Of a stretch of 36,370 nucleotides of DNA, positions 34,588 to 36,370 are shown piece after piece (positions within the stretch are counted from its first letter, which is position 1; each line of letters starts with the position of its first letter). The notes beneath the pieces are model-generated. The model was not told the origin of the DNA. It worked only from the letters and a program-made list of their open reading frames with translations, and ran no database searches. Source of the DNA: JAHDHW01 sp964551455 (lineage in GTDB: Bacteria; Bacteroidota; Bacteroidia; Chitinophagales; Saprospiraceae); NCBI GenBank assembly GCA_964551455.1, contig CAZKDA010000020.1, forward strand, positions 1-36,370, read 5' to 3'. A program made the translations under genes and the position numbers.

Positions 34588-34782
34588 GGAGACTAATGGG
34601 AAGAATCCTCGCGGCTGGTGGGTGAGGTTATCGTCGTCTTCGACTTTTATTGTCAAAAAAGCGCCGGGGTTTTCACCGCGACGCTTTTATTTTTCTATGA
34701 TACCATGCTCCGGCCAGAGGCCTCGACAATGCTGCACTCCACCTCAGAGAGGTGGCGCGAGCGGGGAGGAGGCTGGCAGGTT
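34588..34782. other. Hairpin-rich spacer downstream of the HEAT-repeat gene
   Basis: Between the RHS fragment and the HEAT-repeat stop codon there is no gene. The spacer contains the terminator at 34657-34688, a GGCC-AGA-GGCC element near 34712-34722 and a perfect 7-bp stem, CCACCTC-AGA-GAGGTGG, at 34739-34755. The base composition (GC-rich patches such as GCGCGAGCGGGGAGG) differs from the flanking genes. Confidence 0.55.
34657..34688 (-). terminator. Terminator after the HEAT-repeat gene
   Basis: AAAAGCG (34657-34663) pairs with CGCTTTT (34682-34688), with further GC pairs inside. On the minus strand the stem ends in a run of six T. It closes the toxin/HEAT unit about 95 bases after the last stop codon. 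Confidence 0.7.
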
Positions 34783-35463
34783 CTATTTAATTTTCTTTAG
34801 AACTTTTTGGGCTTCCTTCCTGATTACTTCACTTTCATCATTTAATAATTGCTGCAACACTTCTTTTACCTTTGGAGATTTTAATTTACCCAGTGCAGTT
34901 ACAAACATTTGTCTTGATTCTCCATTGCTTTCATCCTGAACAATTGCTACCACATCATCTATGTATTCTGCTGTAATGATTACAGACATGGTGTTACCAA
35001 AAGCCCAGCGATAGTGAAAATTGTCTTTGGGGGCTTTGTGATATTCATCAATAACCGCCTTACAGGCTATTCCCTTTGCTTCTTTTACAGCTAGAGCCCG
35101 AACAATCCCTTCCTTGTTTTTAATATGGTAAGGTTTGGACAAATGCTTTACCAAAATAGAAATAGCTGCCTTATAACTCGATTTGGTGTTCACTAAGTCC
35201 CACGAAGAAGTAACATTTAACCCAGTTTTCACCAAATCTTCAATCAGTGGTCTTTCATCTTCAGCATAAGCCACTTCAAGCGCCATTCTTACTTCTTCCT
35301 TTTCATTAAGCCATTTTTGATATTCTTCATCTTGCTGTAGCTGGGCTTGCAATTCGGCAGCCGTAATTCTCTTATTGCTTATTTTAGGCTCATTTGACCT
35401 TTTAGGACCTTTTAATAATTCCGCCCATTTCTTTTCTAATTCTATAATATTTTCTTTTATCAT
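34783..35463 (-). CDS. HEAT-repeat protein, candidate immunity protein
   Basis: The 226-residue protein is cytosolic, with an N-terminal charged helix (residues 1-60) and several helical HEAT/PBS-lyase-like repeats, clearest in LVKHLSKPYH...KEGIVRALAV, the repeat ending DESNGESRQMFVTALGKL, and SPKVKEVLQQLLNDESEVIR. Its ATG (35463-35461) overlaps the TGA of the RHS toxin gene by four bases (ATGA), so the two are translationally coupled. Position and strand fit an immunity protein that binds and blocks the neighbouring toxin. The fold alone does not prove it; HEAT proteins have many other roles. Confidence 0.75.
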   Translation of the reverse strand: MIKENIIELEKKWAELLKGPKRSNEPKISNKRITAAELQAQLQQDEEYQKWLNEKEEVRMALEVAYAEDERPLIEDLVKTGLNVTSSWDLVNTKSSYKAAISILVKHLSKPYHIKNKEGIVRALAVKEAKGIACKAVIDEYHKAPKDNFHYRWAFGNTMSVIITAEYIDDVVAIVQDESNGESRQMFVTALGKLKSPKVKEVLQQLLNDESEVIRKEAQKVLKKIK

Positions 35464-36370
35464 AGTCCTGGAATGGTTCTGTGAATAATTGATCTATTAT
35501 TAATCATTTTCTGCAATGGACCCGAAAATGTGGTATTAGAACGTGTATACAGAATGAAGTCCAAACTATTTTTCTGAGCGAAACTATGAAAATCCCTGAG
35601 CTGTTGTGTGAAGCTCAAATGTTTCACATTCTTCACTTCTGTTAGTGTTGTTCTAGTTAAAGCATCCGGTATCCTCGTTCTTCCGCCAATACTAATAGCA
35701 GTTTTAGGCCCACTTAATCCCACTGCTCTTTCACCCGCGATTCCTAAACTTCTTGCTGATGCAGTACTCCCGCTTTTACTCAACCAAGACTTTATTGCTT
35801 GATAACCACCGAATACTGGTTCTCCTGCTTCCAAAGGAAGTAATAATACAGGATGCATCATATCCCAAGCAATATTAGCTACACCATCAGCATATCCGGA
35901 AAGCCCACCTGTACAATACTCACATCTTAAACCAACACCTGTTCCGGTCTGAACTGGTGAATTATCGGCTTCGACAAGATTCCATCCTTCATCTCCTAAA
36001 ATATAAGTGTGCTTTTGATCATTTCGCTCGACAGAATATTGCCATGTCTCCAATGATTCATTCCACTGTGCAGTACCACCATATTTTTCGTCAACGTAAC
36101 CTCCTTCAACTTCTTTCCAAGTGTTGTTTGACTCATCCTCTTTCTTTGCCTTCTGCAAACCCCAAAGATCAATATGCCCCACCGGTTCATTCTCCGCATA
36201 ATTAAACGGACTCACCCAGACAAACTGATCGGCGATGGGATCCACCCCGGTAAACCTTCCTATTGCCGGGTCAGCATATCGAAAACCAAAAGCTAACCAG
36301 TTCAACCCCAGCTCATCTTCCAACTCCTTTCCATTATACAAATAATCCGCTCGTGGATTAGTCAGGTGCT
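35460..36370 (-). CDS. RHS polymorphic toxin, C-terminal part with a restriction-endonuclease-fold tip (partial)
   Basis: The frame is open through base 36370, so the 5' part lies outside the window. The visible 303 residues start with the RHS-associated core (YNGKELEDELGLNWLAFGFR, DPAIGRFTGVDP, SPFNYAENEPVGHIDLWG), the point after which toxin tips are swapped. A linker of about 130 residues follows. The last 100 residues (35757-35463) match Tox-REase-type nuclease tips: IPDALTRTTLTEVKN holds the Asp (codon 35666-35664), Glu and Lys (codons 35639-35637 and 35633-35631) of the PD-ExK nuclease motif, and LSFTQQLRDF and LYTRSNTTFSGPLQ are recurrent in this toxin group. I infer a DNase effector delivered to rivals. 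Any Met start inside the window would be artificial. Confidence 0.88.
   Translation of the reverse strand, partial: HLTNPRADYLYNGKELEDELGLNWLAFGFRYADPAIGRFTGVDPIADQFVWVSPFNYAENEPVGHIDLWGLQKAKKEDESNNTWKEVEGGYVDEKYGGTAQWNESLETWQYSVERNDQKHTYILGDEGWNLVEADNSPVQTGTGVGLRCEYCTGGLSGYADGVANIAWDMMHPVLLLPLEAGEPVFGGYQAIKSWLSKSGSTASARSLGIAGERAVGLSGPKTAISIGGRTRIPDALTRTTLTEVKNVKHLSFTQQLRDFHSFAQKNSLDFILYTRSNTTFSGPLQKMINNRSIIHRTIPGL

Noticed and set aside
34618..34939. Plus-strand frames over the HEAT-gene terminator
   Set aside because: They cross a terminator and the coding end of the HEAT-repeat gene, and look like translations of hairpin DNA.
1..36370. CRISPR array, tRNA, rRNA or intact insertion sequence
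   Set aside because: No regularly spaced repeats, no cloverleaf with a CCA or T-loop motif, and no transposase-like product were seen on either strand.

Overview
The window looks like chromosomal DNA of a free-living Bacteroidota bacterium, most likely of the Saprospiraceae type. Evidence: two giant secreted proteins end in type IX secretion (T9SS) sorting tails, a PorV-like outer-membrane protein is present, DUF3810 and AP2-type genes typical of the phylum occur, several promoters carry the Bacteroidota -7 element (TAnnTTTG), and most start codons lack a Shine-Dalgarno sequence. The family-level placement is inference.

Layout. 1-5854 (minus): start of a secreted protein cut by the window edge, preceded by a 1894-residue exoprotein with a zinc-metallopeptidase-like N-terminus, three PKD modules, a beta-helix region and a T9SS tail. 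5855-6395: gene-free DNA with two perfect palindromes and the ndk terminator. 6396-9034: ndk (minus), then nrnA and an FKBP-type lipoprotein (plus). 9026-12730 (minus): a subtilisin-like T9SS exoprotease with fibronectin III and GEVED modules. 12952-14352: prfB, which needs a +1 programmed frameshift, convergent with cutA. 14353-17325: hairpin-rich spacer, an unknown membrane protein (plus), then a BadF-type sugar kinase and pfkA (minus). 17350-17794: gene-free apart from promoter-like elements. 17828-21321: 3-hydroxyacyl-CoA dehydrogenase (plus), the minus-strand cluster DUF58 / PPK2 / S4-domain protein, and trxA. 21512-25951: thioredoxin-like lipoprotein, DUF3810 protein, PorV-like protein with futalosine hydrolase (mqnB), and a membrane-anchored NucA-type nuclease. 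25996-28204: HerA-like ATPase and an exported thioredoxin-fold protein. 28390-32293: ribD, an AP2-domain protein, ychF and an ACP phosphodiesterase-like protein. 32303-36370 (minus): the most accessory-looking part, with a 731-residue 2OG-Fe(II) oxygenase, a fragment of an RHS gene, a HEAT-repeat protein and the 3' end of an RHS polymorphic toxin with a restriction-endonuclease-fold tip.

How the genes relate. Most of the window is housekeeping: nucleotide metabolism (ndk, nrnA), glycolysis (pfkA), riboflavin (ribD), menaquinone by the futalosine route (mqnB), thiol redox and translation (prfB, ychF). The secreted part (two T9SS cargo proteins, PorV-like protein, NucA nuclease, FKBP lipoprotein) fits a surface-degrading lifestyle. 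The right end is a likely interbacterial-competition locus: the RHS toxin and HEAT-repeat gene overlap by four bases as effector and immunity pairs often do, and an RHS scrap in front of the oxygenase shows past rearrangement. No tRNA, rRNA, CRISPR array or intact insertion sequence was recognised.
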